DNA of 48,132 nt from Helicobacter apodemus (GCF_000765745.2 NZ_JRPC02000018.1:1-48132), one strand, 5' to 3'; positions 7,387 through 17,256 are shown, counted from the first letter of the stretch. Notes: generated from the letters alone by a model not told the origin. Translations and numbers: made by a program.

Positions 7387-8484
7387 ATGACTGCAAATAC
7401 GATGTATTATGAGCTTAAACAAAATTACAGCATTACTGAACTTGCTAAAAAGCTCTATCTTCATACAGGCACATTAAAACGTTGGGAAGCTACACGAAAA
7501 ATCCCCAATGAATACCTTTTTGATTTAAATTTTTTATTAGGTAACAAATACGAGCTTACTAAGGCAAATTATCGAAGCCATAATGAGTTTTTCACCAAAA
7601 AAGAAATAGCGAAATATTGTTTTAAAAGCTTTAGGAATTTTACAAAGCTACATAAGGTTTCAATGAAAAATTATACCTTTATCGAACCAAGTTGCGGGGA
7701 TTGTAGCTTTTATGATTTAATGCCAAAAAATAAAAGAGTTGGCATTGATTTAGAATACAAAAATAATGAGATTTTATGCCAAAATTTTCTTTCTTTTTTA
7801 CCACAAGAACAAAATAAAGACTTTCAAAAATATATTGTCTTGGGGAATCCTCCCTTTGGGCTTCGTGGTAATCTTGCTTTAAGGTTTATTAATCACGCAG
7901 GGTATTTTGCGGATTTTGTTGCTTTTATTTTGCCACCTTTATTTGATAGTGATGGTAAGGGTAGCCCTAAAAAAAGGGTGAGAAATTTTACTTTAGCTTT
8001 GAGTGAAAAATTACCTTTAAATAGTTTTATTTATCCAAATGGTAAGGAAGTTGAAGTTGCGACACTTTTCCAAATATGGGTCAATGATGCTTTGCTTCAA
8101 AATAAGTCTATCAACATTGAAATTCCCCAGGTGAAAACTTGTAAAGAGTTTATCAAAGTCTATTCTCTAAGTGATGGAGGCACAAGCTCTAGCACAAGAA
8201 ATAAAAATATGTTATATAAATGTGATTTGTATCTTCCTAGCACTTGTTTTCACTCGCACACTAAGCCACAAATGAAGCTTTATTATGATTTTGAATCCCT
8301 TCCACACAGAAGAGGCTATGGTATTGTTATCCTTAAAGACAAGATGCAAGTAAAAAAAGCAATGGAGAGCATAAATTGGGAACACATAAGCTTTGTAGGC
8401 ACAAATTCAAGCCTTAATCTTCGCACCTCCTTAATAGAGGAAGCACTCATCGCAAAGGGTTTTTATGATAAGGAGCTTGTTTAA
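7387..8484 (+). CDS. Type II DNA adenine methyltransferase with N-terminal helix-turn-helix
   Basis: A 365-residue DNA methyltransferase. Motif I (FIEPSCGDCSFYD, residues 98-110) binds S-adenosylmethionine. Motif IV is NPPFG at 154-158, of the N6-adenine (or N4-cytosine) class. GIDLEYKN at 119-126 fits motif II. Residues 13-38 (YSITELAKKLYLHTGTLKRWEATRK) look like a MerR/Xre-type helix-turn-helix in front of the methylase, which might bind the operon's own promoter. The stop shares TAATG with the next gene, a nuclease, so the two form a restriction-modification operon. The ATG follows GAGGATTAGAGAGA. The recognition sequence is not deducible here. Confidence 0.85.
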   Translation: MTANTMYYELKQNYSITELAKKLYLHTGTLKRWEATRKIPNEYLFDLNFLLGNKYELTKANYRSHNEFFTKKEIAKYCFKSFRNFTKLHKVSMKNYTFIEPSCGDCSFYDLMPKNKRVGIDLEYKNNEILCQNFLSFLPQEQNKDFQKYIVLGNPPFGLRGNLALRFINHAGYFADFVAFILPPLFDSDGKGSPKKRVRNFTLALSEKLPLNSFIYPNGKEVEVATLFQIWVNDALLQNKSINIEIPQVKTCKEFIKVYSLSDGGTSSSTRNKNMLYKCDLYLPSTCFHSHTKPQMKLYYDFESLPHRRGYGIVILKDKMQVKKAMESINWEHISFVGTNSSLNLRTSLIEEALIAKGFYDKELV

Positions 8485-9038
8485 TGGATATTTTTAAGTT
8501 AGCTCAAAATGTCTTTGATGAGATAGAATCTGAAGTTAATCAGACAACCAAATGGAAAAGCGATTCTAAATATATAAGAATTAGACATTTACAAATTGAT
8601 AAACGCGGTAGCTTTGGTGAGAGGCTTTTAAGGGATATTTTTAGTAAAGAAAGAAATATATCTTTAACCTATCAAGATGGAGACCAAGGTGATTGGGATA
8701 TTAAGATCAATGAGATAAAAATTGAAGTAAAAACTTCAAGTCTTGATGTCAATAATAAGTTCCAAAATGAGCATATTAAAGATACTTCAGATTGTGATTA
8801 TATTTGTTTTATAGGTATTGCTCCTAATGCGATTTTTATGAGACTTGAAAACATAAAAGAAATTGATTTTAGCAAACTTCATAATAGAGGACACAGAGGC
8901 ACAGGAGCTGGATATAAATGTGATTTTAAATCCTCACAGATGCAAGAGGTCAAAACAAGGGAAGAAGTTGTATCACTTTTTTATAATAAAATGGGATTAG
9001 ATAAGGATAGTATTAAGAAAATTTTGAAAAATAAATGA
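8484..9038 (+). CDS. Type II restriction endonuclease (PD-(D/E)xK)
   Basis: This 184-residue protein is translationally coupled to the methyltransferase (TAATG). A PD-(D/E)xK nuclease core is visible: Glu46 in GSFGERLLRDIF, Asp72 in QGDWDIKI and Glu81-Val-Lys83 in IKIEVKTSS. The latter two fit the metal-binding and catalytic residues. The C-terminal half (HNRGHRGTGAGYKCDF) is rich in His, Arg and Gly and may contact DNA. The small size and position argue for the cleaving partner of the preceding methylase. The function is inferred from the motif and context; the target site is unknown. Confidence 0.75.
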   Translation: MDIFKLAQNVFDEIESEVNQTTKWKSDSKYIRIRHLQIDKRGSFGERLLRDIFSKERNISLTYQDGDQGDWDIKINEIKIEVKTSSLDVNNKFQNEHIKDTSDCDYICFIGIAPNAIFMRLENIKEIDFSKLHNRGHRGTGAGYKCDFKSSQMQEVKTREEVVSLFYNKMGLDKDSIKKILKNK

Positions 9039-9093
9039 TTTGCTATTTTTTATAATGCATTACAATAATATATTTTTCAAAAGAAATGTAACC

Positions 9094-9152
9094 TAAAAAC
9101 TTAAAAGCCTTAGAGCAACAAAGCTATTCTAAATATAACTTTTAAGTTTTTA
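9094..9152. terminator. Bidirectional hairpin between convergent genes
   Basis: TAAAAACTTAAAAG (9094-9107) is the perfect complement of CTTTTAAGTTTTTA (9139-9152), with 31 bases between. It lies between the endonuclease stop (9038, plus) and the SMP-30-like stop (9163, minus). The A/T-rich arms provide U-tracts in both directions, although the loop is long for a classical terminator. Confidence 0.55.
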
Positions 9153-9162
9153 TATAAATATT

Positions 9163-9999
9163 TTAAGGTAAGTTAATTTTTAGAATCTTATTTTCTCCCA
9201 TTTTTGGAATCCACAAAGATTCTCCATCACTAAACATATCCGCTGGTCCTTTGATAAAGGGGAGATTTAAAGTGCTTTTCTTGCCTTTCTTATCAATCCT
9301 ATAAATTACACCCTTGCCATTCTCACCCCAACTACTTACGAGCAAATCACCGTTTTTGGCAAAAGCTAAGCCATCATACGCGCCCTTTTGTGCAATGAGT
9401 GTTTTAATCCCTAAGCTTTGCATATCAATACTAAGCACTTCTCCACCTCTTGTGCTAGCAACATAAAGCTTAGTTTTATCTTTATCAAATAAAAGTCCAT
9501 TTGGTCCGCCATATTTGTCTGTATCAAGCTTGATAAAAGTTTCATATTTTTTGTTTTTCACATTGACTTTGTGGATAATGCCTGTGCCTGTATCACTCAT
9601 AAAAAGTGTGTTGTTGTCATAGGCGGCAATATCATTTAAAAACACAGAATCTACAATGGGTAGCGAAAAAACCTGTTTTTTGCTTAGAATATCAAAGCCT
9701 TTTAGAGTATCAATATCTACGACAAAAAGTGTATTGTCAAGTTGGGTCATACCCTTTGGTGCGTTTAAATTACTTAAAAAGTGCAATTCTATTATATTCC
9801 CCTGTGTATCAAGCTTAGAGATAAAGCCATCATTATCTTTTATTAGAGGGGCTAATTTCTCGCCGACATTGGCTACATAAACGCTATTTCCCTCTACCCA
9901 AATGCTTTCTGGTGAGGCAAAACCGCTTATTTCTTGTGCGTTTAACGCACTCAAACAAATGCCTAAAGCACAGACTGCTTTTGCTATTTTTTCTTTCAT
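9163..9999 (-). CDS. Periplasmic SMP-30/NHL beta-propeller-like protein
   Basis: A 278-residue protein with an N-terminal signal peptide (MKEKIAKAVCALGICLSALNA, cleavage near QE). Blade-like repeats follow (SPESIWVEGNSVYVAN, GPNGLLFDKDKTKLYVAS, GAYDGLAFAKNGDLLVSSW), typical of the SMP-30/gluconolactonase and NHL family. The start at 9999 is chosen for its AAAGGA site and signal peptide. The frame is open further upstream, but only because it runs through a broken AraC gene. It follows that AraC-type regulator on the same strand and was probably its target or operon partner. Binding of, or hydrolysis of, a small ester or sugar lactone is possible, but no substrate can be named. Confidence 0.78.
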   Translation of the reverse strand: MKEKIAKAVCALGICLSALNAQEISGFASPESIWVEGNSVYVANVGEKLAPLIKDNDGFISKLDTQGNIIELHFLSNLNAPKGMTQLDNTLFVVDIDTLKGFDILSKKQVFSLPIVDSVFLNDIAAYDNNTLFMSDTGTGIIHKVNVKNKKYETFIKLDTDKYGGPNGLLFDKDKTKLYVASTRGGEVLSIDMQSLGIKTLIAQKGAYDGLAFAKNGDLLVSSWGENGKGVIYRIDKKGKKSTLNLPFIKGPADMFSDGESLWIPKMGENKILKINLP

Positions 10000-10021
10000 A
10001 TTCAATCCTTTATAATAAAAT

Positions 10022-10760
10022 TTAAAAACTGCATTGTAAGAAAAAATTACTTTTAGTTGTGTGAGTTTTTGGTGAAAAATATAAGTTTTTTGATTTTTGG
10101 TATTGTTTGGGAGTTTCTCCAAAAGCTTCTTTAAATCGTGTAACAAACCACGAAGTTGAGGCAAATCCACATTCTCTGCAAATTTCATTGATATTTTTTG
10201 TAAAACATCTGCATAAAAATTCTGCCTTTTTAGCCTATTGCTATCAAGCCACTTTTTGGGTGAGATTCCAAAGCATTGTTTAAATTCCCTTGAAAAACTC
10301 GCATTATCTTTATGCGCGAAGCCGCCTTCATTGACATTAAGAAATTCTAAGCCATTTTGCCTAAAAAGTGCATTTAAATGCAAATGCGAAGCAGAAAGAA
10401 TGCTTTGCAAAAAACTTAAAAAATCGCGTGATTATTTAGCACAAAATACAAAAAAATCTCTTCAAATTTAAGCGTAATAAGAGGCTCACTGATATGCATA
10501 TTTTCCTCAAAAGGAATATTACTCAAAGTATAAGCTCCAGCTTTAAAAAAAAGGCTTTCAAAGCGATGAATGCGAAAATCTCCTTGCTTGGTGTGCATCA
10601 CTTTATGTTCCTTTTTGACAAAAATAAATGTGTGTCTCGTAAATTCTACCATTTGCTTAAAAGTAGAATCTTTTTGCCTAAATCGCGTAAGTGTGCAATA
10701 AGCAAAACGCTTATGTCGTGTATTGTTTAAGCATTGAATCTCAACGGGGAGTAATAGCAT
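10022..10760 (-). pseudogene. AraC family transcriptional regulator, disrupted by two frameshifts
   Basis: Frame one (from ATG 10760, GAGGAAAA upstream) encodes a cupin-like sensor with HTFIFVKKEHKVMHTKQGDF and ESLFFKAGAY, and stops at 10416. Frame two resumes at the six-A run 10418-10423 (T6 on the coding strand) and encodes the first helix-turn-helix (FSREFKQCFGISPKKW). At the short T run 10227-10231 the homology moves to a third frame with the second helix-turn-helix (INEICRECGFASTSW, RFKEAFGETPKQY), ending at 10022. Adding one base at each run gives a continuous 246-residue protein, a normal AraC length. Both lesions are single-base losses in A/T homopolymers, so this is decay, or less likely sequencing error or phase variation. 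Confidence 0.8.
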
Positions 10761-10785
10761 TTTTCCTCATCTTGTGTTAAGTAAG

Positions 10786-10791
10786 ATTATA
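10786..10791 (-). promoter_or_regulatory. -10 box for the AraC/SMP-30 operon
   Basis: This reads TATAAT on the minus strand, about 25 bases upstream of the AraC ATG at 10760. No convincing -35 box is visible, which is common in Helicobacter sigma-70 promoters. Confidence 0.4.
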
Positions 10792-11262
10792 GAGCAATAT
10801 ATAATGAAGTGGAGGGTGGATAATTATTGGTAGAGCAAAGGGGTATTTGTGGGTTAAGATTCTTGTGGATTCTTGAAGTGTGAAAGTGAAATTTGTATAA
10901 AATCTTAAAAAGCAGGACTTTTAAGTAAATCTGCAGGATTTGTAAATCTTAGGTAAGATATGCAAACCATAGAGTAGATAAGGAAGTTTAAGTTAGACTA
11001 AAAATTAAAGTTTTTATAGTCGTTATTTTTATTCTTTGTTATGTGAATCGCAAGTTAATTAGCAATTTATCTTTATTTTAGTAAAGATTCTAGCTTGGGC
11101 TAGATTAGAAAATATTAGCATTATTGAGGGGAGGGGGTTATGATTATTTTAACTCTCTGCTCTAAAGTTTTTAATGTGAAATTACGAATAAAACTACATA
11201 CCTTATACTTTTTGATACTTTTTGTAGAATTAATTGTTAGTATGCTTTAGCGTTCTTGGGTT
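10792..11262. other. Non-coding stretch without recognisable gene
   Basis: About 470 bp of A/T-rich sequence between the AraC gene and the uvrA end. No open frame of useful length, tRNA or rRNA is seen. A small hairpin TCTAGC-TTGG-GCTAGA lies at 11089-11104. The stretch may be an eroded remnant next to the accessory block. Confidence 0.6.
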
Positions 11263-11284
11263 TAATCCCACTTAAGTGGGATTA
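11263..11284. terminator. 22-bp perfect palindrome downstream of uvrA
   Basis: TAATCCCACTT followed by its exact complement AAGTGGGATTA, with no spacer (9-bp stem with TTAA loop if folded). It sits 12 bases past the uvrA stop. A U-tract is missing on both strands, so it may be a factor-dependent terminator or a dimeric protein site. Confidence 0.5.
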
Positions 11285-11295
11285 GCAAAATAAGG

Positions 11296-14121
11296 TTATT
11301 TTAGCTCTTTGGCTAAAAATCTCCCTGTATGACTTCCTGTTTTTTTAGCCCTTCTTGCGATTTTCTCTGGAGATCCACTATCTACGATATTGCCTCCATT
11401 GCTTCCCCCCTCTGGTCCTATATCGATGATAAAATCCGCATTTTTTATCATATCTAAATTATGTTCTATGACGATAACGCTATTGCCTAAATCTGTTAGG
11501 TGGTGCAAAACTTTTACAAGTCTATCTACATCGGCAAAATGCAATCCTGTGGTTGGTTCATCAAGGATATAGAGGGTTTTTCCGGTATCTTTGCGGCTAA
11601 GTTCTTTAGCAAGTTTGATCCTTTGGGCTTCCCCTCCACTAAGGGTGGTAGCGTTTTGTCCTAAAGTGATATAGCCTAATCCTACTTCTTTGAGTGTTTT
11701 AAGCTTTTGGTGAATTTTGGGGATTTTGTTAAAAAACTCATAGGCTTCATCAACACTCATTTCTAAGACTTGTGCGATATTTTTGCCTTTATATTCTACT
11801 TCAAGTGTTTGTGTGTTATAACGCGTCCCATTACACGAATCACATTTCACCATAATATCGGGTAAAAAGTGCATTTCAATTTTTATTTCTCCCTCACCTT
11901 GGCATTTTTCACATCTTCCGCCTTTAACATTAAAGCTAAAGCGACTAATATTGTAATTACGGATTTGTGCTTCTTTGGTTTGGGAGAAAATTTGTCGTAT
12001 TTCATCCATAGCACCGGTGTATGTTACAGGATTAGATCGGGGGGTTCTACCAATGGGGCTTTGGTCTAGGTATATAACTTTATCAAGTTTTTCTAGTCCT
12101 TCAATCTCTACCCCATCCACTTTTTTTACCTTTTTGCTATTATTAAGGATTTCTTGGGCTACAGGCAAGAGTGTTTGCAGGATAAGGGAGCTTTTTCCGC
12201 TTCCGCTTACTCCGCTTATGCATACAAAGTTTTTAAGTGGTATTTGCACACTTAGATTATGGATATTATTGATATTGACATTTTTAATCTCAATCCATTC
12301 TTCTTGATTTCTCCTTACAAAATATTCTATTTTTTTCTTACCATTTAGGTATTGTGCGGTTTGTGTATCACTGCCTAAAAGTTGTGTGAGATTCCCGCTA
12401 AAAACTACTTCTCCTCCATATTTCCCCGCACCTGGTCCAATATCTACGATAAAATCTGCGTGTTCTATCGTCTCTTTGTCGTGTTCTACGACAATAACAG
12501 AGTTTCCCTTTTGTTGCAGGTTTCTTAAGGTTTTAATCAGCTTTAAAGTGTCCCTTTCGTGTAAGCCAATGCTTGGTTCATCAAGCACATACATAACACC
12601 GGTTAAACCGCTACCAATTTGACTAGCTATCCTTATCCTTTGTGATTCTCCGCCGCTAATACTACGTGCATCCCTCCCTAAGCTTAAATAACCTAAGCCT
12701 ACATCATAAAGGAAGTAAAGCCTCTCGCAAATTTCTTTTAAAATAGGGGCAGCAATCATTGCTTGTTGGGTATTGAAATATGTAAAATTTTGTTGGTTTG
12801 CAAAGAAGCCATAACATTGATCAATGGGTAAATCTAAGAGTTCTCCTAGAGTTTTGTTTGCCACTTGCACAGAGAGGCTTTGGGGTAATAATCTATGCCC
12901 TTTGCATTCTTCACAAACTTTTTCACTCATATAATCATTTAAGTCTTTATTGTCTTTAAACATATCATAAGCAATGGCTATAATGCCACTCCAAGGACGT
13001 TTTAAATGGGAGCTTTTCCAAGTAAATTCTATTTCTTGGTTATTTCCATAAAGAATAGCTTTTTGTTCAAAGTCTTTTAAGTCCTCAAAAGCACTTTGTG
13101 GGTTGATTTTATTAGCTTTACAAAATCCTTTAAAAAGCTCATTGTAATAGCTTTTGTTAAATCCGTGTATGATTTTGATTCCCCCCTCACTTAGAGGCAA
13201 AGAAATATCAAGAATCTTTTTCGTATCAATGCTATACCTAATGCCTAAGCCATCGCATTTTTGGCAAGCACCTTTGGGGGAGTTAAAAGAAAAGCTAAGG
13301 GGTTCTAAAGGGTTAAAAGAGACCTTGCAATCAAAGCAGGCTAAATGTTCGCTAAAATGGATAAGCTCATTTTTACTTTCTTTTAAGAGTTCAATTTCTA
13401 CTTCCCCATAGGATTCTTTGAGGGCTTTTTCAATGCTTTGTGCAATCCTATCTTTATTTTGGGGGTTAATAACAACTCTATCAATAACGATTTTTATGGT
13501 ATGTTTTTTGGTTTTAGCTAAATGAATCTCTTCATCAAGACGGACTAAAACTCCATTAATTTGTGCTCTTATATAGCCCTTTTGACGCAGGGATTCAAGT
13601 TTGTCTGTAAAAGCCCCCTTTTTTTCACGGATAATGGGAGCTAGAATGAGGGCTTTAGAATCTTCGGGTAATTTTAAAACTTGCGTGATAATATCACTAG
13701 CACTCATTTGTGAAATAGGTTTTTTGCATAGGTGGCAATGTTGGATTCCTACCCTTGCATACAAAAGCCGTAAATAATCATAAATTTCTGTAATAGTCCC
13801 AACAGTGGAGCGGGGGTTTTTACTCGTAGTTTTTTGATCAATAGCAATAGCTGGAGTTAATCCCTCTATTTTATCGACATCTGGCTTACCGATTTTGTCT
13901 AAAAATTGTCTTGCATAGCTTGAGAGACTTTCTATATAACGTCTCTGTCCTTCTGCATAGAGGGTATCAAAAGCTAGAGTGCTTTTCCCGCTACCACTAA
14001 GTCCTGTTAAAACAACAAGCTTATTTTTAGGGATATTAAGATGAATGTTTTTGAGATTATTTTCTTTAGCATTGGTGATAATAATGTATTCAAGCGGTGT
14101 TGGATTTTGTTTAGGATTCAC
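11296..14121 (-). CDS. uvrA: Excinuclease ABC subunit UvrA
   Basis: A 941-residue ATPase that scans DNA for bulky lesions and loads UvrB in nucleotide excision repair. Two ABC modules are present: the first Walker A is GLSGSGKSTLAFD near residue 40 with signature ISGGESQRIRIA; the second is GVSGSGKSSLILQ with LSGGEAQRIKLAKEL and LDEPTTGLH. Zinc-binding Cys pairs are visible (CHLCKK, CFDC...CQKC and CEKCQGEG...CDSCNGTR). The length is typical. The start is GTG 14121, eight bases after AAGGAAAC. It is monocistronic, with a 22-bp palindrome behind it. No defects are seen. Confidence 0.98.
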   Translation of the reverse strand: MNPKQNPTPLEYIIITNAKENNLKNIHLNIPKNKLVVLTGLSGSGKSTLAFDTLYAEGQRRYIESLSSYARQFLDKIGKPDVDKIEGLTPAIAIDQKTTSKNPRSTVGTITEIYDYLRLLYARVGIQHCHLCKKPISQMSASDIITQVLKLPEDSKALILAPIIREKKGAFTDKLESLRQKGYIRAQINGVLVRLDEEIHLAKTKKHTIKIVIDRVVINPQNKDRIAQSIEKALKESYGEVEIELLKESKNELIHFSEHLACFDCKVSFNPLEPLSFSFNSPKGACQKCDGLGIRYSIDTKKILDISLPLSEGGIKIIHGFNKSYYNELFKGFCKANKINPQSAFEDLKDFEQKAILYGNNQEIEFTWKSSHLKRPWSGIIAIAYDMFKDNKDLNDYMSEKVCEECKGHRLLPQSLSVQVANKTLGELLDLPIDQCYGFFANQQNFTYFNTQQAMIAAPILKEICERLYFLYDVGLGYLSLGRDARSISGGESQRIRIASQIGSGLTGVMYVLDEPSIGLHERDTLKLIKTLRNLQQKGNSVIVVEHDKETIEHADFIVDIGPGAGKYGGEVVFSGNLTQLLGSDTQTAQYLNGKKKIEYFVRRNQEEWIEIKNVNINNIHNLSVQIPLKNFVCISGVSGSGKSSLILQTLLPVAQEILNNSKKVKKVDGVEIEGLEKLDKVIYLDQSPIGRTPRSNPVTYTGAMDEIRQIFSQTKEAQIRNYNISRFSFNVKGGRCEKCQGEGEIKIEMHFLPDIMVKCDSCNGTRYNTQTLEVEYKGKNIAQVLEMSVDEAYEFFNKIPKIHQKLKTLKEVGLGYITLGQNATTLSGGEAQRIKLAKELSRKDTGKTLYILDEPTTGLHFADVDRLVKVLHHLTDLGNSVIVIEHNLDMIKNADFIIDIGPEGGSNGGNIVDSGSPEKIARRAKKTGSHTGRFLAKELK

Positions 14122-14379
14122 AGCAGTTTCCTTACTATATTAATAAATATTTTAGTTTCAAATTATAACGCTTTTTAACTTATGTTTATTTTTAGGGATT
14201 TTAAGGCGTAGAGTTTTTAAGTGGGTAAATTTATACGGGTTAATAGGTATTATTAATAAAATTTTTACTTTTTAAGTGTTTTAATAAATGTTTTTTGAAA
14301 AAATAAAAAATCCTCAAATAATTGAATTTAGGGATAAAATACAAAGTGTTGTATTAATTTAAAATTTGGTAGGGGTTTT

Positions 14380-16137
14380 ATGTTTAAGAAGCTTTCTTTG
14401 AAAATGAAAATTATAGTGTTGTTTTTGGGGTATTGTCTTGCTTTAGTGGCTTTAATTGTTTCAGGATTGTGGAGTGAGAGGGAGGCAAGAATAAGTGTAG
14501 AAGAGAATATGAATACCATAATTCGTTCTGAAATAGAGTTAAAACTAAAATTAGCTACAGATATGTTAGCTAGCTCTTTAGGAATGTTAGTAAAAGGGCT
14601 TTCAGAAGAAAATCAGGTTATGCTGCTTAACCAAGCAATTTCTGAATTTCGTTTTGAAGATGATAAATCGGGGTATTTCTTTGCTTATAAAGATTATACT
14701 CCTATAGTGCATCCTGTGAGACCGGATTTAGTGGGTAAATCCCTTTATGATATTAAAGATGCAAATGGAGTTTTCTATGTTAGGGAGCTAAAAGATACTG
14801 GATTAAACCAAAGTAAAGAAGGGAGATTTGTTTATTATGTGTTTTCCAAACCTTTACCCGATGGCACTATAATAGATGCCAAAAAAGTCGCTTATGCACA
14901 AAAAATTGCTAATACGGATAATCTTTGGATTGGGACAGGTGTTTATATTGATAATGTAGAAAGTGAGGCAAAAATATATTCTAATATATTTGTAAGTGCT
15001 ATAGCTAAGAATTTTTTATTGGCTGGTTTAATTGTATGTGGAATCTTTATTGTTTTTATCATACCGCTAGTTTGGAGTTTTTACTCGGATATCGTAAAAA
15101 GTGTTCGAATCTTGCAAGGAAATATTGTTTCTTTTTTTGAATATTTAAGTTATAAGACTGATAATGTTTCTTTAACACCCATTAATTCTAAGGATGAATT
15201 TAGTCAAATGGCGTTATTGATTAATAAAAATGTTAAAGATATTAAACTCGATATTGAAACAGATAAACAAACAATTTCGCAATTTCAAGATATTGTTAGT
15301 AAATTCAAAAAGGGTGATTTGTCTTTACAAATTACCAATAAGCCCTCTAATCCTAATTTGAATCTTTTAGTCAATTTGCTAAATGAAGCTATGAAGAGTT
15401 GGTCTTTTTTACTCTTAGAAGTTAATCAAATTTTGCAAAGATATTCCCATAATGATTTTAGAGAAAGAATTAAAGCAGATGGATATGAAAAACAAGCTTG
15501 TGCGTTAATTGATGGGATTAATTATTTAGGTGATGAAATGGTAAATATTTTAAAAACCCAAGAGACTATGAGTTTAAACTTAGAGGGTAGCTCTAATAAA
15601 CAAAATGAAGAAATGGTGAATTTATCAAATGCTATTTCTCAGCAGCATTCCTCACTTGAGGAATCCGCTACTGCTATTGAAGAAATCTCTAGCTCTATGC
15701 AAAATGTTAGTGATAAGACAGGAGAGGTTACAAGACAAGCAGAGGATATTAAAAATATCGTAAGTGTGATTAAAGATATTGCCGATCAAACTAATCTCTT
15801 AGCATTAAATGCAGCTATTGAAGCAGCAAGAGCAGGAGAACATGGAAGAGGCTTTGCAGTTGTTGCAGATGAAGTTAGAAAATTAGCAGAGAGAACAGGA
15901 AAGTCTTTAAATGAGATTGAAGCTAATGTTAATGTCTTAGTGCAAGGTATTAATGATATGAGTGAATCTATTAAAGAACAAACAGAGGGTATTTCACAAA
16001 TTAATGAAGCTATTAATCAATTAGAGGGTGTTACACAAAAAAGCGTTGAAGCGGTTAATAATTCCCAAGAAATTAGTTTAAGGGTTAATGAAATAGTGGG
16101 TGAAATAAAAATGGAGATTCAAAAGAAGCAGTATTAA
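14380..16137 (+). CDS. Methyl-accepting chemotaxis protein with single Cache domain
   Basis: A 585-residue chemoreceptor. TM1 spans about residues 10-30. A periplasmic single-Cache (sCache_2-like) domain spans 45-205, with [16 protein letters not shown] and [16 protein letters not shown]2 is at 211-234. Then come HAMP-like helices and a cytoplasmic signalling coiled coil whose tip ([20 protein letters not shown], then [17 protein letters not shown]) lies at about 467-507 and binds CheA/CheW. No C-terminal CheR/CheB pentapeptide is seen. A TAAAAT -10-like box lies at 14335-14340. Single-Cache domains often bind small organic acids, but the ligand here is unknown. Confidence 0.95.
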   Translation: MFKKLSLKMKIIVLFLGYCLALVALIVSGLWSEREARISVEENMNTIIRSEIELKLKLATDMLASSLGMLVKGLSEENQVMLLNQAISEFRFEDDKSGYFFAYKDYTPIVHPVRPDLVGKSLYDIKDANGVFYVRELKDTGLNQSKEGRFVYYVFSKPLPDGTIIDAKKVAYAQKIANTDNLWIGTGVYIDNVESEAKIYSNIFVSAIAKNFLLAGLIVCGIFIVFIIPLVWSFYSDIVKSVRILQGNIVSFFEYLSYKTDNVSLTPINSKDEFSQMALLINKNVKDIKLDIETDKQTISQFQDIVSKFKKGDLSLQITNKPSNPNLNLLVNLLNEAMKSWSFLLLEVNQILQRYSHNDFRERIKADGYEKQACALIDGINYLGDEMVNILKTQETMSLNLEGSSNKQNEEMVNLSNAISQQHSSLEESATAIEEISSSMQNVSDKTGEVTRQAEDIKNIVSVIKDIADQTNLLALNAAIEAARAGEHGRGFAVVADEVRKLAERTGKSLNEIEANVNVLVQGINDMSESIKEQTEGISQINEAINQLEGVTQKSVEAVNNSQEISLRVNEIVGEIKMEIQKKQY

Positions 16138-16156
16138 TAGGACTTAGTCCTATTAA
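16134..16156. terminator. Bidirectional terminator hairpin
   Basis: TTAATAGGAC (16134-16143) pairs perfectly with GTCCTATTAA (16147-16156) across a TTA loop. It includes the chemoreceptor stop codon and precedes the convergent catalase-like stop at 16160. Confidence 0.7.
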
Positions 16157-16159
16157 AGA

Positions 16160-17131
16160 TTATTGTCTCCTACCAAAGGTTATGCCATAAGTAGCATTTC
16201 TAAGATCAAATAGTGGGTCTTTTGGTGCTTCCACACCTGTTGGTAAATCCGCTGGAAAATAAACATCTTTATTACATTGCATTCCTTGGTATTGTTGAAC
16301 TTTTAAAGTGCCCACTAAAGCTTCTTTGTGCTTTCCTTTCCAAAGAGCAGTTGGCGTATCTGTCGCATCTCCTTTGTTGGGATACACAAGATACATATCA
16401 TATTCAATCGGTTTTGCTTGTGTATAGGTTTGGAAGTTTTCAGTTAAGAAATCTTTATTGGCATTTTTAAGCTCTTTTTCATCAAGGTATTTTATGCCAT
16501 CTTTGGGGATAAATTTCCATTTAGCAGGAATGAGGTCTTTTTGCTTAGGTGTTTTAAACCAAAAAGTATGGTTGCTATAAAAAGGGGTGTTTTCAAGGCT
16601 AGAGATTCCTATTGTATTCATAAAATTTGCATAATTGCGAAACGAATCAACTTCTTGGGTAACTTTTTTAATTTTTTCTGTATCAACCTTGCCATTAACA
16701 GGTATTCTCATTTCAAGAAATTGCACAAATTCTTCAGGATTTTTTGCAAAGAGAATTTCAGAATTTGTCATTACCAAAGTCCATTGTTCTTTATCCCCTT
16801 GAAGTCTTATTGCCATACCTCTAGTTTTGCTCTTATCATCCATAGACGCACCGCCTAAGGAATAACGAACTTCAACAGGAATAGATCTTTGTTTAAGTAA
16901 TGGAATATCAACTGCATTAGTAATATTTGCAGTAGGCTCAAAAGTTCCACTCGCACAGAATCCTTTTGTATGATTGATTTTTCTTTTAGGATCTTGTGGA
17001 TCGCTATTGAGTTTGTAGAAAATATCCGCAATATAATTTGCATCATACATTTCTTTTTTTTCTTGAGCTAATGCTATGCTTCCTAATAAGCAACAGGCAA
17101 GTGCTAAACTTAAGTATTTTTTGTTTTTCAT
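16160..17131 (-). CDS. Periplasmic catalase-like heme protein
   Basis: A 323-residue exported member of the catalase-related peroxidase family (like H. pylori HP0485). A signal peptide (MKNKKYLSLALACCLLGSIALA) precedes a reduced catalase fold. It has the distal His in INHTKGFCASGTFEP, VRYSLGGASMDDKSKTRGMAIRL and a C-terminal DLRNATYGITFGRR whose Tyr fits the proximal heme ligand. True catalases have about 480 residues, so this is the short, monofunctional peroxidase-like type. It probably reduces peroxide in the periplasm. It is transcribed divergently from flavodoxin and converges with the chemoreceptor. Confidence 0.88.
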   Translation of the reverse strand: MKNKKYLSLALACCLLGSIALAQEKKEMYDANYIADIFYKLNSDPQDPKRKINHTKGFCASGTFEPTANITNAVDIPLLKQRSIPVEVRYSLGGASMDDKSKTRGMAIRLQGDKEQWTLVMTNSEILFAKNPEEFVQFLEMRIPVNGKVDTEKIKKVTQEVDSFRNYANFMNTIGISSLENTPFYSNHTFWFKTPKQKDLIPAKWKFIPKDGIKYLDEKELKNANKDFLTENFQTYTQAKPIEYDMYLVYPNKGDATDTPTALWKGKHKEALVGTLKVQQYQGMQCNKDVYFPADLPTGVEAPKDPLFDLRNATYGITFGRRQ

Positions 17132-17256
17132 CGTTAAAATCCTTTTAGTGTAAATATTTAGGAGCCTTAATTATAATCTAGAATAGTTTAATGAACTTAC
17201 AATTTTAGAGAATTCTTGAAGTTTGAATATTTGAATAAAAGATATGTAACATTTCG

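Noticed and set aside
9163-10410. A 415-residue AraC/SMP-30 fusion protein
   Set aside because: The upstream part is one frame of a broken AraC gene; the SMP-30-like protein has its own ribosome site and signal peptide at 9999.
11390-13411. Several plus-strand open frames across uvrA
   Set aside because: They lie antisense to a strongly conserved gene, show no family features and have no ribosome sites.
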